Below the pieces are notes generated by a model. The model did not search any database. It was not told the origin of the DNA and saw only the letters and a list, made by a program, of their open reading frames with translations. The translations under genes and the position numbers were made by a program. From the NCBI GenBank assembly GCA_914767715.1, contig OU612068.1, forward strand, positions 5,084,001 through 5,148,000: 64,000 nucleotides of DNA. Direction: 5' to 3'. Below, one piece after another: positions 29,315 to 41,087 of the stretch; the stretch's first letter is position 1; every line of letters starts with the position of its first letter. The DNA comes from Membranipora membranacea. Its lineage: Eukaryota; Bryozoa; Gymnolaemata; Cheilostomatida; Membraniporidae.

Positions 29315-30696
29315 CAATAATTGATTGTTGGTATTGGTAATTGGGTTCCTAGGGTATAATCAGTTAATTACGCATAGATAACTGGGGAGCACTGGTATTG
29401 CTGTAACTCTCACCGCAATGACTTCTGTGCCAGTCTTTTATCAAAAATAATCTTTAAAATTGATTAGATTTTGTGAAATTGAATTTTTTTTAAATTGGCC
29501 TTATCATACTTTCACTGCTTTTATTTCTTTTCTTTTCTTTCATCGTACCTTCTTTCCTCCCTTTCTCGTTCATTGCTTGTTTTTGATGATAATACTATTT
29601 CTGGACTCTGACTGGCCTTTTGTTTTTTTTGGTTTGTTGACTTTTTAGCCTATAGGTTTGGTGACTTTAGGTGTGAGTGTAGATTATACATTGGAGGGTA
29701 GAATAACAAACTCTAGATTATTCAAGAAACTCTTCAGGCCCTGGGACAGCTGTAATAACCTGCTTGCTTTACACCATTCCAGTTTGCACTTACTGACCGT
29801 ACCTACATATAATCTCTTTTAGACCATCATGCTCTAGATGAATTTAAATCGCCAAATTTGCAAGCAACCGCCTCATAAAATTGGAGCAACCTCCAGTTCA
29901 GTAAGGCTTGAATGGAACCGGACCTTTGTGAACTTGTTCAAATCCATGTAAAACTTGATGTCCGCAATGTGCGATGAGACAAAATTTAGAAGCAGATGGG
30001 CTCCAAAATTATGAGAGAATTCCAAAGTTGACCCCACTACCCCTTTTAAACCTAACTGACCGGGGTTTCAGCAAGTTATTCGTCAATATTATTATGCAAC
30101 GAATTATATTTATAATGATATTGAAGTTTATTATCAGCCAACACATTGGACTGCGCTAATGATCAACACCAAATATGATCACCCTTCCTTAAATAGAACA
30201 TCATTTATAGACAACAATATTTTCCATTAATATACCTGAGTGCTTTGTTTTTATTTATGCATTGTCTTATTTGTCATTGACTCCGATCGGCAATAATAAA
30301 GTAAAAATCATATGGCTGTGGCAACAAGTGGGAGCTACATGGATAATATCTTGATCTTTCTCACTGAGCTTACCGACAAAAATGTAATACAACACCCTTT
30401 TTTGTTTCATAACTAGAATGCAGCATTGATCAGCTAAGCTTCAAATAGCAAAGACAAAACACTGATAGTCCCCACTATCAGAAGGATCATAATAATTCAG
30501 TGCAGCGCAATCACATAGCCTCAACGCTTTCAAAACTGTTTCGATAGACTTTCCAGCATTTTGATAGGCCAGTCAGCACTCAACAGGACACTTGCCTTTT
30601 TCCTTATTTTGATAACCAGACGCACAGATTCTATGAAACAGCGAATGAAAACATGTGTGATATAAACATGTTATATAAACAGGTCCAGATTTTAGC
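29315..30696. other. Intergenic region upstream of the first fibrinogen-related gene
   Basis: The plus-strand open frame at 29460-29648 is a Phe/Leu-rich translation of a TTTC-rich stretch and not a gene. I see no other supported feature until the TATA box at 30697. Confidence 0.5.
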
Positions 30697-30706
30697 TATA
30701 AAAAGG
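30697..30706 (+). promoter_or_regulatory. TATA box of fibrinogen-related gene 1
   Basis: TATAAAAAGG lies 119 bp before the start codon, predicting a start of transcription near 30727 and a 5' UTR of about 90 bases. Confidence 0.7.
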
Positions 30707-30815
30707 ACATCACAAGGCATTTAAATCACTCTCTCTGCAAACGCACCAGAGTAGAAGTTAAGATTCTAAAATCGGAGAAATATCATAATTAACACAAGTT
30801 ACACTATAGATAGTC

Positions 30816-32530
30816 ATGAATTACCTAACAGGACTCGGAATAGTTGTACTCATATCATCTGCTCTGGCTAACGTAAGAATGCTTTTTAGAATTTTCTTTG
30901 GTGATATAATAGTTTTCTTTCAACGCTCCTACTGGGATCAAACATTATATCCGAGTTACTCTCTTGATTTATTTGTTGCTGTGTTGAAATTAGTGTGTGT
31001 AAAATTAATAAGTGTTTATGATATACCATCCTTGATATTTTTCAACTGATCAACCAGGGACAACTCATAACGAGTAGACAACTCATAACGAGTATAGTTA
31101 ACGAGTACATTGTCACATTGTCACATTGAATACATTCATTATAATCCTAAATTGATTTAGTGTGACATTTTGAATTTCTAGTCATGTGACTTGGCTACAT
31201 ACTGCCGGGAGTTTCAGCAGTCCGGTCGAGAGCCGAGGACGTGTTTAGATTATCTGTGTAGAGGAAGGACTCTAGATGGAGTTTATAACATCTATCCTAC
31301 TGGGTTCTCAGACTACTCTATACCAGTCTACTGTGATCAGACTACCGATGGTGGTGGTTGGACTGTAAGTTACAGGCAATTACAATATGATACTCGATTT
31401 GTTAAATTTGTTCGAAGCAATGGCTAGTTAAGACAACTAGAATATCAAACCATTCTACGATCAAATTTGAACCGCATCAGCTCACTTTATATTTAAAAAA
31501 GTTTGCTGTAATCAAAAGTTACTATTTCCTGTCTAGCACTCGACCCCTTTCACCCCAATACAAATACCACCTGATTGGCTATTGAATTTTAAGGACTAAG
31601 CTGAGCAAAATCTGTTGATGATGTAATGATTTTAGTGGCCGCCAAGCTATTTTCTTTATTAGTTGATTAAAAAAAAACCTTGTTTAGAGTTATGGTTTAA
31701 CACGGTAAGTACTGCATGAAACATGATCACATGAGCTTTTCTCATGTAGGTATTCCAGAGGAGAATAGATGGATCTGTGGATTTCTTCAGAAACTGGGCC
31801 AACTACAAACTAGGATTTGGTGAGGCCAGAGCAGAGCACTGGTTAGGTAACGACAACCTGTATGTACTTACCAACCTGCACCAAAATAATCAGCTGAGGA
31901 TCGATTTAGAGTCTTCCGATAATGATAGAGCCTTTGCACAGTATGGTAACTTCAGCATAGGATCAGAGGCTGATAGTTACAGAATGTCGGTTAACAACTA
32001 TCTGAGCTCATCAACAGTAACAGGTGAGTCAAATGGTCTTAACACTGAAATCGATTGCATATCTCATTGATCATATGTAGTCCAGCTGTATGATTTCACA
32101 TTTGCTTATTAAATTGCAGAGCAGTACCTGATGATTCATTGCAATATTTCACTGTTATGGGTTAAGTATATTATTTTCCAAAGAATCTAATTCTCATTTA
32201 TGATTTCGCAGTGATTAAATGATCGAGTTGAATTTCTTCTGGTGTTCATATTCATTGTCTGCTGTCAAATTCATTACAGGTGACTCAATGGCTAACGCAG
32301 ATGGTCAGAGATTTTCTACCAAGGACAGGGATCAGGATACATACTCAAGCTCATGTGCTACCACATATAAGGGCGCCTGGTGGTACGATTCATGTCACAG
32401 TGCCAATCTGAATGGGTTTTACTATGGAGGGCCCCATGAATCTTATGCTGATGGAGTGAACTGGAGGCAATGGAAAACTTATTACAATTCTTTAACTAAA
32501 ACTGAGATGAAATTCAGACCAGCCTATTGA
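30816..32530 (+). CDS. Secreted fibrinogen-related (ficolin/tachylectin-like) protein 1, four exons
   Basis: Exons are 30816-30872, 31182-31364, 31750-32023 and 32280-32530, giving 254 aa. Exon 1 is exactly a signal peptide (MNYLTGLGIVVLISSALAN). The rest is one fibrinogen C-terminal domain: RTLDGVYNIYP, VYCDQTTDGGGWTVFQRR, DGSVDFFRNWANYKLGFGE, EHWLGNDNLYVLTNL, then the calcium loop DRDQD (about residues 192-196), the ligand-pocket motif YKGAWWY, CHSANLNG and EMKFRP. Such proteins are secreted lectins recognising acetylated glycans, commonly in innate immunity. No collagen region or coiled coil precedes the domain; a short cysteine-bearing segment (SCDLATYC) could mediate oligomerisation. A strong TATA box precedes it. 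Specific ligand is unknown. Confidence 0.93.
31246..31345 (+). repeat. About 100-bp block identical between the two fibrinogen-related genes
   Basis: The middle of exon 2 is base-for-base identical to 42833-42932 in the second gene, although exon 4 of the two genes differs at many synonymous sites. Confidence 0.85.
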
Positions 32531-33283
32531 TCCTTTGTGGTGCAAAACCTTACTATCATTCATACATTGTTCCACATTTATGAGTTTGACATCATCTTTT
32601 CATATTTTTGCTTACATTTGAATCGAATTGGTATATTATCATGATAAAATACAATAACTTATGGTCATACTACCTCTTCTCTTGAGCCTATTAGATTTTT
32701 TCAGCCCTACCAACAAATTCAGCAACTCATTCCAGCATAAATTTGTGCAAAAAATACAAGATTGCTCATAATTTCCCTAAAGAAGGCAAGATAATCAAGC
32801 CTGCTAACGGTCTTTGAATGTGAATCGGTTGTAGGTTGTATGGGCCTTTTATGTCCCTCCTCTACCTTTACGTGAAAGATGGCATGTTGTATGATAAGCA
32901 GCTATTAGTGATGTCAAATTGTCAGATTTTGGCGAGACGGGACAGCAAGAAAATTCGAGACGAGACCGAGACATATATCGATGCTGATAAACTATTCTTT
33001 AGATATCACAATTTAAAAGAACGGTGGATATTCGTTCACTATCACTAGCGCAATCAGCTAATAGTACATTTGATTCAGTTTGTAACTAATCACCTAGAAA
33101 TAAGGAACTATGTTGAGACCAAGTTTCATCGCATTTTGTCAAGTAGTTATTGAATTATAGATGTCCGAAGAAAGCATTTTGTAGTGTTGTAAGCCGTTTA
33201 ATAATTGCAACAAAAGTATGACTAATAGCTATATTTAATATCATTTTTTTCTTAATTTCATATGACGGCACATAAAATCCATT

Positions 33284-33475
33284 GGTGGCGTAGTGGGTAA
33301 GAGCGAGATCAAGTTTGATCCATTTTGCCCGCAGTCTGGTCATTCCCATTCTACTGGTGAGCCGCTCAAAACCTAAATGCAGGCAAATTGGATCATGCTT
33401 GATCTAGGTAAGATCGTGGACTGCTGATCACTAGGTCTCTGGTTCGAGTCCGGGTGTAGGCAATATTTCGACCAG
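33284..33475 (+). mobile_element. tRNA-derived SINE-like element, copy 1
   Basis: The element begins with an A-box-like GGCGTAGTGGGTAAGAGCG and ends with a good RNA polymerase III B box, GGTTCGAGTCC, at about 33441-33451. The body between about 33329 and 33392 (GTGAGCCGCTCAAAACCTAA, ATGCAGGCAAATTGG) recurs inverted at 53357-53425. The spacing is far too long for a functional tRNA. Confidence 0.6.
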
Positions 33476-33520
33476 CTACTACCATTTATAAAGAAATGTC
33501 TCAACATGTATCAAGAGTTG

Positions 33521-33604
33521 TCTGTCTCGAGGGGACGAGATACTGTCTCGAGGGGACGAGATACTGTCTCAAGGGGACGAGATACTGTCTCGAGGAGACA
33601 AGTC
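33521..33604. repeat. 21-bp minisatellite with internal palindrome
   Basis: Four copies of CTGTCTCGAGGGGACGAGAT(A) lie head to tail, the last diverged. Each unit contains TCTCG and CGAGA arms, so single strands could fold. Confidence 0.9.
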
Positions 33605-34025
33605 TCCTGAGACCGGGAATTGTCTCGTCTTGTTGCCATCACTAGCAGCTATTGTCCAAAAACACTGCCAGATATCAGCAAGAAAGACAATCAGCTGCGT
33701 ATTGTGAGCAAAGTGTTCGGACCCCTTGTTGTGATGTGCAACATCACTGATGCAAACAAGTCGTCAAAACAGAAAAATCACAATCGAAATTTAGCTGCAG
33801 CCACAGGGAAGCACATGAGTGAAATATTACTGTCGTCTTAATTTTATTCACAGTATCTAAGCACATGTATATACACTTCAACAATTTTATTAATTTTTTT
33901 AACTTTTCAACAAAAAATATAGGAGATTTTTTAGCAATCTGGCTTTTAATTCAAAACAAAACATCAATTTCTAGGCTATAGTGATATGAAAGCCATGTTG
34001 TGTCTTGTTTGTCCTTGTACTTCTT

Positions 34026-37000
34026 CTAAGCTGTAATACTACCATTGCCACATGGTGGACAGGGTACACAGCCATCTTCACCGGGAGGAGGAGAAATGTA
34101 TCCTGGTGGAGGAACGCAAGCAGGACAGATCTGAGGTGTTCGGCAGATTAGATCAATCGGACAAGGAGACGGGCAGCCAGGGCATGTCTTTCCGAAAAAC
34201 TACAAATGAATTATATTGAATTAGCAATATCTATGTTAACTAACAATGACAACGAAACCTGCCCCTACGGGTCTGCAGAAAACAAAACTGACGACCAATA
34301 TTATTAAATATTTGAGTCCAATTTGAGTAGGCTACAATATGGTATATTATTTTAATTAGGGCTTTCAAGCAAACTTTGAAAAAAGCCACAAGATTTTAAC
34401 AAATTTTGGCTGGAATTACAGGTTTAGTTGTCCGTCTCATAAAGGTCATTACGTATTTTGAAAAATAATTCAAACTTACTTCAAATGTGTTGGTGATTGG
34501 TTGGTTGCAGTTTCCTGGATTAGGACATGGCAGCGCAATGCAGATCACATCTTCAGGGTCACAGGATGGACATCCTTCACACACGGTTCCATCAGGCTGT
34601 AAATATAAATTATAAGGTCATATGTTCCAGTCACAAAAGGTAGAGCTTGTTAATAATCTGTCAGCAGAAAGGTCATATTTTCAGGTCACAAAGTGGGGGG
34701 GGGGCTCTGTAATGACCTACCCAGAGACTTAATAGTTACACATTGATTATTTTTATCAGAGTACCAATTAAAAATTATAGATTATCGTAAAGCAAATAAA
34801 CTATTATTATGATATATATTACACACAATTACTCATGCTTAGATGTTTGCTACATTTCTTACCAAGTTGGTGGTGCCGATTGTCTGAAGATTTCTACACC
34901 CCTGTTTTTGTGGTGCTGGTTCGCATTCCCTTGCTGGACAAGTGGCTATAAACATAATTGTACATAAAAGTCGATGATTAGAGTATGGATATATATACAA
35001 TGGGGAGATTTAAGTTTGATACTAATAATCCCATTATTTTTGTTTATTGATGTTTGAGTCATTATTGGCTGTCTGATGGAGGTTGTGCTGGGCCGCAAAT
35101 CCCCCTAATCCCCATACTGAAAATATGATGCATTCTAGAAGTGTGAGGTCACGATGAACCTCCTGATGATTTATGTGTTCAGCAAGCTGCCAAATCTGCA
35201 ACTGGCACTAATCAGCCATTGGCAATGACCCTCTGATCTTAGCCAATAGGCAGAGAAGTGATCTGATAATGTTGTGTGATGTCACCAACAAACATCTGAG
35301 AAATTTACATAACCATTGCCTTCAATTCACTTAGCTTGGTGCCTGGTGACTGGTGCAAGCTGTGACACAGAACTACTAATGTACTCAAGCCTATTTATTT
35401 ATGATAAATATAAATATATCTGTCCTGATCCGAAGGGACTACTATGTGATCAGTTGAAATTCGAAATGACATTTGGATGCCGAATGGGATTTGAACCCAC
35501 AACCGGCTGGTCATGTGCTTACCCCTGAGCCTAACTGACTCATATACATATATTCATATATGAACTACATATTCACCTTTCTTTTGGCAAATCTGACATC
35601 CTTGACATTGTCTTCCATTTCTGAATAGCACCCTGCAAAATGGTAAAGATTGTTAAAATTGTATGATTTGTTGGAAACAAGTCTTCCTATCTTGTAACAA
35701 TGTAGCCGGCTATTTTCTGACCGTTTTTCAATTAAAACAAACATTTATACTCCTAGGTCGCTTTTGCCAAACAGCTGTCTGACTAAGAATTTTGATGAAT
35801 TATTTCTTGCTATCATGTGGCCTCATTGCCTCTAGATCAGACAATAAAAAATCATGCATGGGCCTAGTTATGGACTATGGTGGCAGTATATTATACAAAG
35901 TAAGCATGATGTTCCATTTTGCTCCAGCTGACACTCTTAGCTAAGCAGTATCTTAAGAACTCGACTCAACTCTTAAACAATCTATTGAGATATTGTATGA
36001 TCTATTTATATATATATATATTTGGGGTGAAGGGGGTTGACTAATTTTCATCTGGAGCCTGGAATCCGATTGATATTTGATATTTGAAATTAACGATAAG
36101 TAATAATAATCTGATAATAAACTTTCTCAAAGAATTATTTAAAAAAAGTATGCTAAGAGTAACTAAGAGTGGGGCTACATGGTCTATTACATTCAGATAT
36201 ACTAAAAGTTGTTTGTTGATAAAGAATACTCAGTCAGTCCACCGGTACATATCACACATCTAGCTCTATCATTTTATTACTTACTGGTTGGTTAATCGTT
36301 GGCCATTTGTACAGGAAGGTAATAACAGTAGACAGGGAACCACACAGTTTGGTAGTTCGCTCACACAGACCTTACATCCTGTCAGACATCGGGAGGATTG
36401 GCTACTTCCCCATATGTACCAGTAACTTCGCTCTACTACCCTAAGAACAAAAGGTCATTAAATGAAATTCTGTTTGACATGAAGGTACAGCTTTCCACAC
36501 AGCACAGAATATAATGAATTGCTGATTTGCTACTTGATTCTCAGCCGAACGTTGGACTATTCTTACACAGTTTATCGATACATTAAGAATTTTTATTGCA
36601 AATATTTTAGCCATCTAACAATTATAGACATGTGCATTTTAAGGAATAGTCTGACACTGAGTGAAATATAAAGTCCTTACTCATCAATAATGTCATCAGG
36701 GTGACATGTATTGCTTATGATGGGACAACTTCTGCTCCTGAATAGACATCTACCTGTATAGAATAGTAAGCAAAAATAGTTACACACGGCTTCATGTCAG
36801 ATATTTATTCAACATAAGCCTTGTCACCACAAAATATTAGATCTGTGATAAGCCATACCTCAGCTGCTTGGTTCTCAATTTTATCCGACACTGATAAGAC
36901 CAGACTAAAAAAGATTCAAAGGTCTACAACCAGAACGATTTACCTGATCTTAGTTATGATGAGCGCCTAGAAGTTTTAAATCTAACCACTTTATCTGGTT

Positions 37001-38634
37001 TTATAACCATTATCAGTACCAACCATTATTTATGAAAAAAGCCAATGATCCGATGCATCCTATTTTTAGCTATTTTAAACGAAATACTGCTACCTTTTTT
37101 CAATATTTTATGAAGTATTTAACAACCTCTGACCTTTTTTTTTCTATTCTTTATTTTTATTAGTTGTTTCTACATAATTTTAACATTGTGCGCATTCGTT
37201 TTTATCAATATTTGATACTGAATGCTTCAATAAACTAAACTAAAATTGACTTCGTGTCAAGGCAGGCTCAATGTGCTAAAAAGTGGATCCTGTGGATTAT
37301 AAATTGGCTCAGTGCCCTTGGCTATTCACTGGTATGAAGAAGGGATATTGCAAAAGTTGGGTGTCAAGGCGCTACGCCAAGAAAATCATTGAGAGATTGC
37401 AGAGCTGTCACAAAAAATTGAATTCGGAAATTTAAACATTTGGATCAATAATTATATTGATTAATAATTTTGATGCATCAATTTAGATTGAATAACTATG
37501 ATGCATCAATTTTTGTGATCAAATAAGGGACTTGTATCAGTTGGAGTTAATATACAAACATGAAAGTTTTGTAGTAGAGGTATGGCCTTAGTTCCTTTAC
37601 TGTGATAACATTGGTGTTCATGGTTATTGTAAGAATTGATTGCTCTCTCAATCTGGAAAAGATCACTGGGATGCGTTGAAGCTGAACTTAGTCCAAAATT
37701 CCATCTTAGCCAATAGGATTAGAGGAAGGAAACGGATTATACTGCAGTCACATATCTTACATCTTCAATGATGATTTATTACTGTGTTATAGTGTTAAAT
37801 TAGCTATGTGGTAATTTCAGATGCCTTTGAACAGATTATCTATAATCTGTCAATTCAATCATGGTACAACATTGGCAAAAAAGCTATGGTTTATATTGCA
37901 AAAGTTGGGTATGGATGCGCCGCAATATCGACTTTTGCAATATAATTCCGCCACCCCAGAGAGAATGGACTTTTTCTATGAGACCGGATGACATTGACCT
38001 GATCTTTCTATATTGGCTCCAACTTTGTGAGAATGTTGCAACAAACTACCCTATTAGTGAAGTAGAGTTGGTATTTTGTAAACTTAATGATTTCCAAGAA
38101 AATATGATTAATAAGTTAAGAAACTGTGAGGAAATCATACTTACTCAGTGATGTAGTAGGAGTCAATGAGCTGCTCTGGGCAGCGCAAAACTACAACAGA
38201 AGGATAACGGTATAGGCTCTTTGCAATGCTCAAAATACATGCTGTTACAGATATCTAATATTGAACAAAAAATGACTTCTAAACTTGCTGCCAAATTCAT
38301 TCCCTTATCAACGCCCTATCAGGACTGACTAGTGGTAGAGGAATAGGGGCTTTTCACTGGATAATTGCACTGGAAGTCGGTCTTATTGCCAAAAACAATC
38401 ATCAAAAGTAGCAAAACAGATAAGAGGGATTCTCACAATTACTAAGGAATTTATATGCCTCGAAATATCTCGTCACGCGATCAAAAGAAAAAGAGGGACC
38501 ACTTAACAGGACTATTCAAAATCGTTAAAAGCATCTATAAGAAGCCAAAATGTTCCACAGTATTCTGACACCATTTTACTCACCAGGGGTAGAGCTAGAG
38601 CTGTGAGAGAGATAAGAAGTGTTACAGTCTTCAT
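34026..38634 (-). CDS. Novel cysteine-rich secreted protein, eight exons, 251 aa
   Basis: Exons right to left are 38584-38634, 38145-38190, 36681-36753, 36285-36440, 35577-35632, 34863-34945, 34480-34596 and 34026-34199; all phases agree. Exon 1 is a signal peptide (MKTVTLLISLTALALPL). The mature part has about 31 cysteines, many as CP.C or C..C pairs, for example GCPSCDPEDVICIALPCP, KTCPGCPSPCPIDLIC and a proline-rich end (PPPGYISPPPGEDG) closing CVPCPPCGNGS. There are no membrane segments. The later exons each carry a similar small cysteine cluster, suggesting knottin- or antistasin-like modules, but I cannot assign a Pfam family. It lies convergent to fibrinogen-related gene 1, among other secreted genes. 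Polyadenylation is probably at 33843-33848. Confidence 0.8.
35449..35545 (-). mobile_element. tRNA-derived SINE fragment in an intron of the cysteine-rich gene
   Basis: Read on the minus strand it has an A-box-like TTAGGCTCAGGGGTAAGC followed about 35 bases on by a perfect B box, GGTTCAAATCCC. That spacing is tRNA-like, but stems do not pair well enough for a tRNA gene. It lies between the 35577 exon and the 34945 exon. Confidence 0.5.
37346..37944. repeat. Repeat bounded by ATATTGCAAAAGT motifs, with a terminal hairpin
   Basis: ATATTGCAAAAGTTGGGT occurs at about 37346 and again at about 37893. The second copy pairs with an inverted ACTTTTGCAATATA at 37931-37944. The arrangement lies in the first long intron of the cysteine-rich gene and resembles the ends of a small inverted-repeat element. 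Confidence 0.4.
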
Positions 38635-39534
38635 TGTGTCAGATCAGCTCTCCAAATGCGCTTGATGGTCTGCTTACGAAATATTAAGGGCCAAAATTTA
38701 GCTTTAGGTCAACAAACAGGATCAACCATCTGATAAATATTGCAATGGTGACAGTTAGAGTCATTAAGAACAGAGGCTACCGTTTGGTAACAATAATTCT
38801 TCAAATATGACACCAAAACACTGACACATTAACCTTATTATCTAGGATGTGTTTCCTTGTTTATAAGCCATGCAATGCCTCTGTACTCCTGATACTTGTG
38901 AAATCAGCCAATTGTACCTCTGCACACAGCCAGTCCTTAAAAGCGTTCGGGATGGCGATCGCGGCCGTATGCGGTCGTTAAGGGGGTGGCACCCCCTTAA
39001 CGACGTCTACGGCCGCGATGTAATGATTACTAGGAGTTGTCCCCTTAATGTCAATGAGTGGACAATTTGACAATTTTTATTTAATAAATAATCATAAACA
39101 TAATAAATCTGGTACTCCTGTGGGATTCCGGGTTATGGAGTCACCACATCAACTCTCCGCTACTGTGCTCATGAGCTCGGCATGATTATTCTCACTATGT
39201 GACACTGACGTATTTAGATGTGATCTCATTTGATTCAAGATTAAACACTTGACTCAGGAGCATGCCTTTTAATTCTTATCAAGTTTAAAATCAAAGCAAT
39301 TCAACTTAACAATACATGTCTGATTTCAACAAGTTATTCTTTCCAGTTGATGATGCCATGCATGCTCAATTTAATTCATTTAACTAAATTAGTTGATGAT
39401 ACAAATAATCCAACCAAGTGTTATACTGTGCCATTATCAAATAATAAGGCAAGTTCTATTTCCCTATAAATATCACTAATGTAAATAAAAATATTATGAT
39501 AAACACTGTAAAACTTCCATGACTAAAAACTGAC
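38635..39534. other. Upstream region of the cysteine-rich gene
   Basis: Apart from the GC-rich hairpin at 38958-39019, this stretch contains only AT-rich DNA. It should include the cysteine-rich gene promoter; no TATA box is well placed. Confidence 0.4.
38958..39019. repeat. 62-bp GC-rich two-part hairpin
   Basis: ATCGCGGCCGTA pairs with TACGGCCGCGAT, and the inner GTCGTTAAGGGGG pairs with CCCCCTTAACGAC, leaving a GTGGCA-type tip and one small internal bulge. Its CpG content is far above its AT-rich flanks. CTAG follows the hairpin by about a dozen bases, which recalls a Helitron 3' end, but no matching 5' end was found. Confidence 0.7.
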
Positions 39535-39602
39535 CTGTCTCCAAATGAAGTTGCAAACAAAGAGGAGCTGCATGTCGACCAGATGGTCGCCAAACAGATC
39601 AT
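39535..39602 (-). CDS. Candidate signal-peptide exon, no further exons found
   Basis: ATG at 39602 opens 22 codons (MICLATIWSTCSSSLFATSF and on) to a good donor, GTCAGT. A minus-strand TATATAAG (plus CTTATATA, about 39628) lies 30 bp before the ATG, so the 5' UTR would be almost nil if it is the promoter. It is the same strand as the cysteine-rich gene, but I cannot connect it. It may be a relict first exon. Confidence 0.25.
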
Positions 39603-39708
39603 GCTTTTCCATTGGTGAACCATGCTCTTATATAGCATGGTTCCAGACACATTAAAAAACTGCTGACGCTCATCAGTAAACAAACACAAGAAAAACACCA
39701 AAACACAT

Positions 39709-39748
39709 CGGCCCCAAGAGTGGGTTGATCGGCCCCAAGAGTGGGTAA
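39709..39748. repeat. Short tandem duplication (about 20 bp, two copies)
   Basis: TCGGCCCCAAGAGTGGGT occurs twice in direct succession. Confidence 0.85.
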
Positions 39749-40757
39749 AGATATTAAAATTAGCACTTTATTAATTCAGTTGCCCGTCCCCAATGGGTTA
39801 AATGTCCTATCTGTTACTAACGTGTCCTCGAGTCGAGTTTGAGCGTACTGATGATGATGCTGGCTAAGATATTGGATGTTTTTATTGTGTTTGATGTTGG
39901 TATAGAAAATTCTCCTGTTTGCTGCTGTAGATGCGACACTCCTATATATTTCGTGTCACTTACTACTGAGCCCAGGTCAAGCTTGAAGTTTCTGAAACTG
40001 TTGGAGAATATTATATTCAATGGCCTAAAACCATTCATAATTGTGTATCAAATAACACACGAAAGCAGAAATTCCATGCTGCCTATGCATAGCGAAAAAA
40101 TTCAGGTTCCATATTTGCGGGGCCTGAGCCTATGTATATAGTTCATATGTGTATTGTAATATTAACTTCCAATGTATTAGAAAACCATATGAGATCTCTT
40201 AATTCTATATTGTCCCAATTGAACCCTGGTTTAGCTGTTCCAAACGAGGAAAGCTAGTACACAAAACTGTGTCATTACTTGTTACTGGATACTGATCCCA
40301 TCATTATATCGTCTCACATATATTCTTTTTTAGCTCTGTGATGGTGATTACAAAATCTGGCTCTATCAGTATTTTTTTGCTGATAAATCCTTCAGGGTCA
40401 ATAATTCCCATATAACAAACAGTTCATACAGAGCAAATCATTTTGTGTGTTACCCTATCCTGAGGTTATATACAGCTTTTGGAATATAGTGACCTCTGTA
40501 GTATCTGTAAGCACCCAACTATGACTTGCAGTAAGCGAATTTTTAATCTGTAATCATTTTGAAAAATTCATGTCCATCTCCTGCTTTTTCAGTGATTGAC
40601 TCTGGTTGAATGAATTCACTAATAATATTTATATTTGTTTAACTTTTTGAACAAATAAGTGCGTAAAGGATCTTTGTACAATTGTAAAGTATTGATTGCC
40701 CAATAGTTAATTAAATAATAGGAAAGGATGACAATATGTGCTTTTTAATACCAATGA

Positions 40758-41087
40758 TCAAAAGAATGATTCAAACGCCCAAACTAAACATTTTACTATG
40801 TTCATGAGAAAACATAGAGTGCCTCCGTAATACATCACTTTCTTATGGCTCTCCTCTCGATGGCTTCCCGATAACGAGCACATTATCAGGTCAACCGCTA
40901 TCCCAGTTACAGAGAGAACAATCCCTACTCCACATATTATATTACATATATAATGATAGGTCATCACTGGTGAGAATTTAGTATTGGCTTGTGCCAGACA
41001 ATATGATTCATCGGATAAGACTTTGGAAGGAAATCAAACTTACTAGTAGTAAAAGAGCTGCTCTGCGCAGTGCAAATCTACAACAGA
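40758..41087 (-). pseudogene. Partial paralogue of the cysteine-rich gene: duplicated exon 2 joined to a membrane exon
   Basis: The segment at about 41054-41087 is a clear copy of the exon 2 region of the cysteine-rich gene: ICTAQSSSFTTT compared with FCAAQSSSLTPTTSL, with the same GTTGTAG acceptor and GTAAGT donor. Intron homology extends rightwards (CTACAACAGAAGG and more). It ends in phase 1. The next minus-strand frame, 40758 to about 40968, begins after CTCACCAG in the matching phase and encodes about 69 residues with two hydrophobic segments (ICGVGIVLSVTGIAVDLIM; YYGGTLCFLMNIVKCLVWAF) separated by a polar loop, then a stop. No first exon with a signal peptide was found to the right, so it may be broken; alternatively it is a real short membrane protein. 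Confidence 0.45.

Larger units (their letters stand above)
32531..34025. other. Intergenic repeats between the fibrinogen-related and cysteine-rich genes
   Basis: This stretch contains the 3' ends of two convergent genes, a SINE-like element (33284-33475) and a 21-bp minisatellite (33521-33604). A minus-strand AATAAA (plus TTTATT 33843-33848) suits the cysteine-rich gene. Open frames at 32836-33048 and 33620-33841 lack protein-like character. Confidence 0.55.

Noticed and set aside
29460-29648. Phe-rich plus-strand frame resembling a membrane protein
   Set aside because: It is translation of a TTTC/TTTT-rich tract with no splice context or conserved residues.
33430-33460. Possible tRNA gene around the GGTTCGAGTCC B box
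   Set aside because: No acceptor stem or anticodon arm forms, and the body repeats at 53 kb, so it is a SINE-like element.
32901-33655. Possible element bounded by AGTGATG / CATCACT
   Set aside because: The inverted match is only about a dozen bases with mismatches, and the interior contains a separate SINE and minisatellite.
35449-35545. Possible minus-strand tRNA gene
   Set aside because: A and B boxes are good but the stems do not pair; better read as a tRNA-derived repeat.
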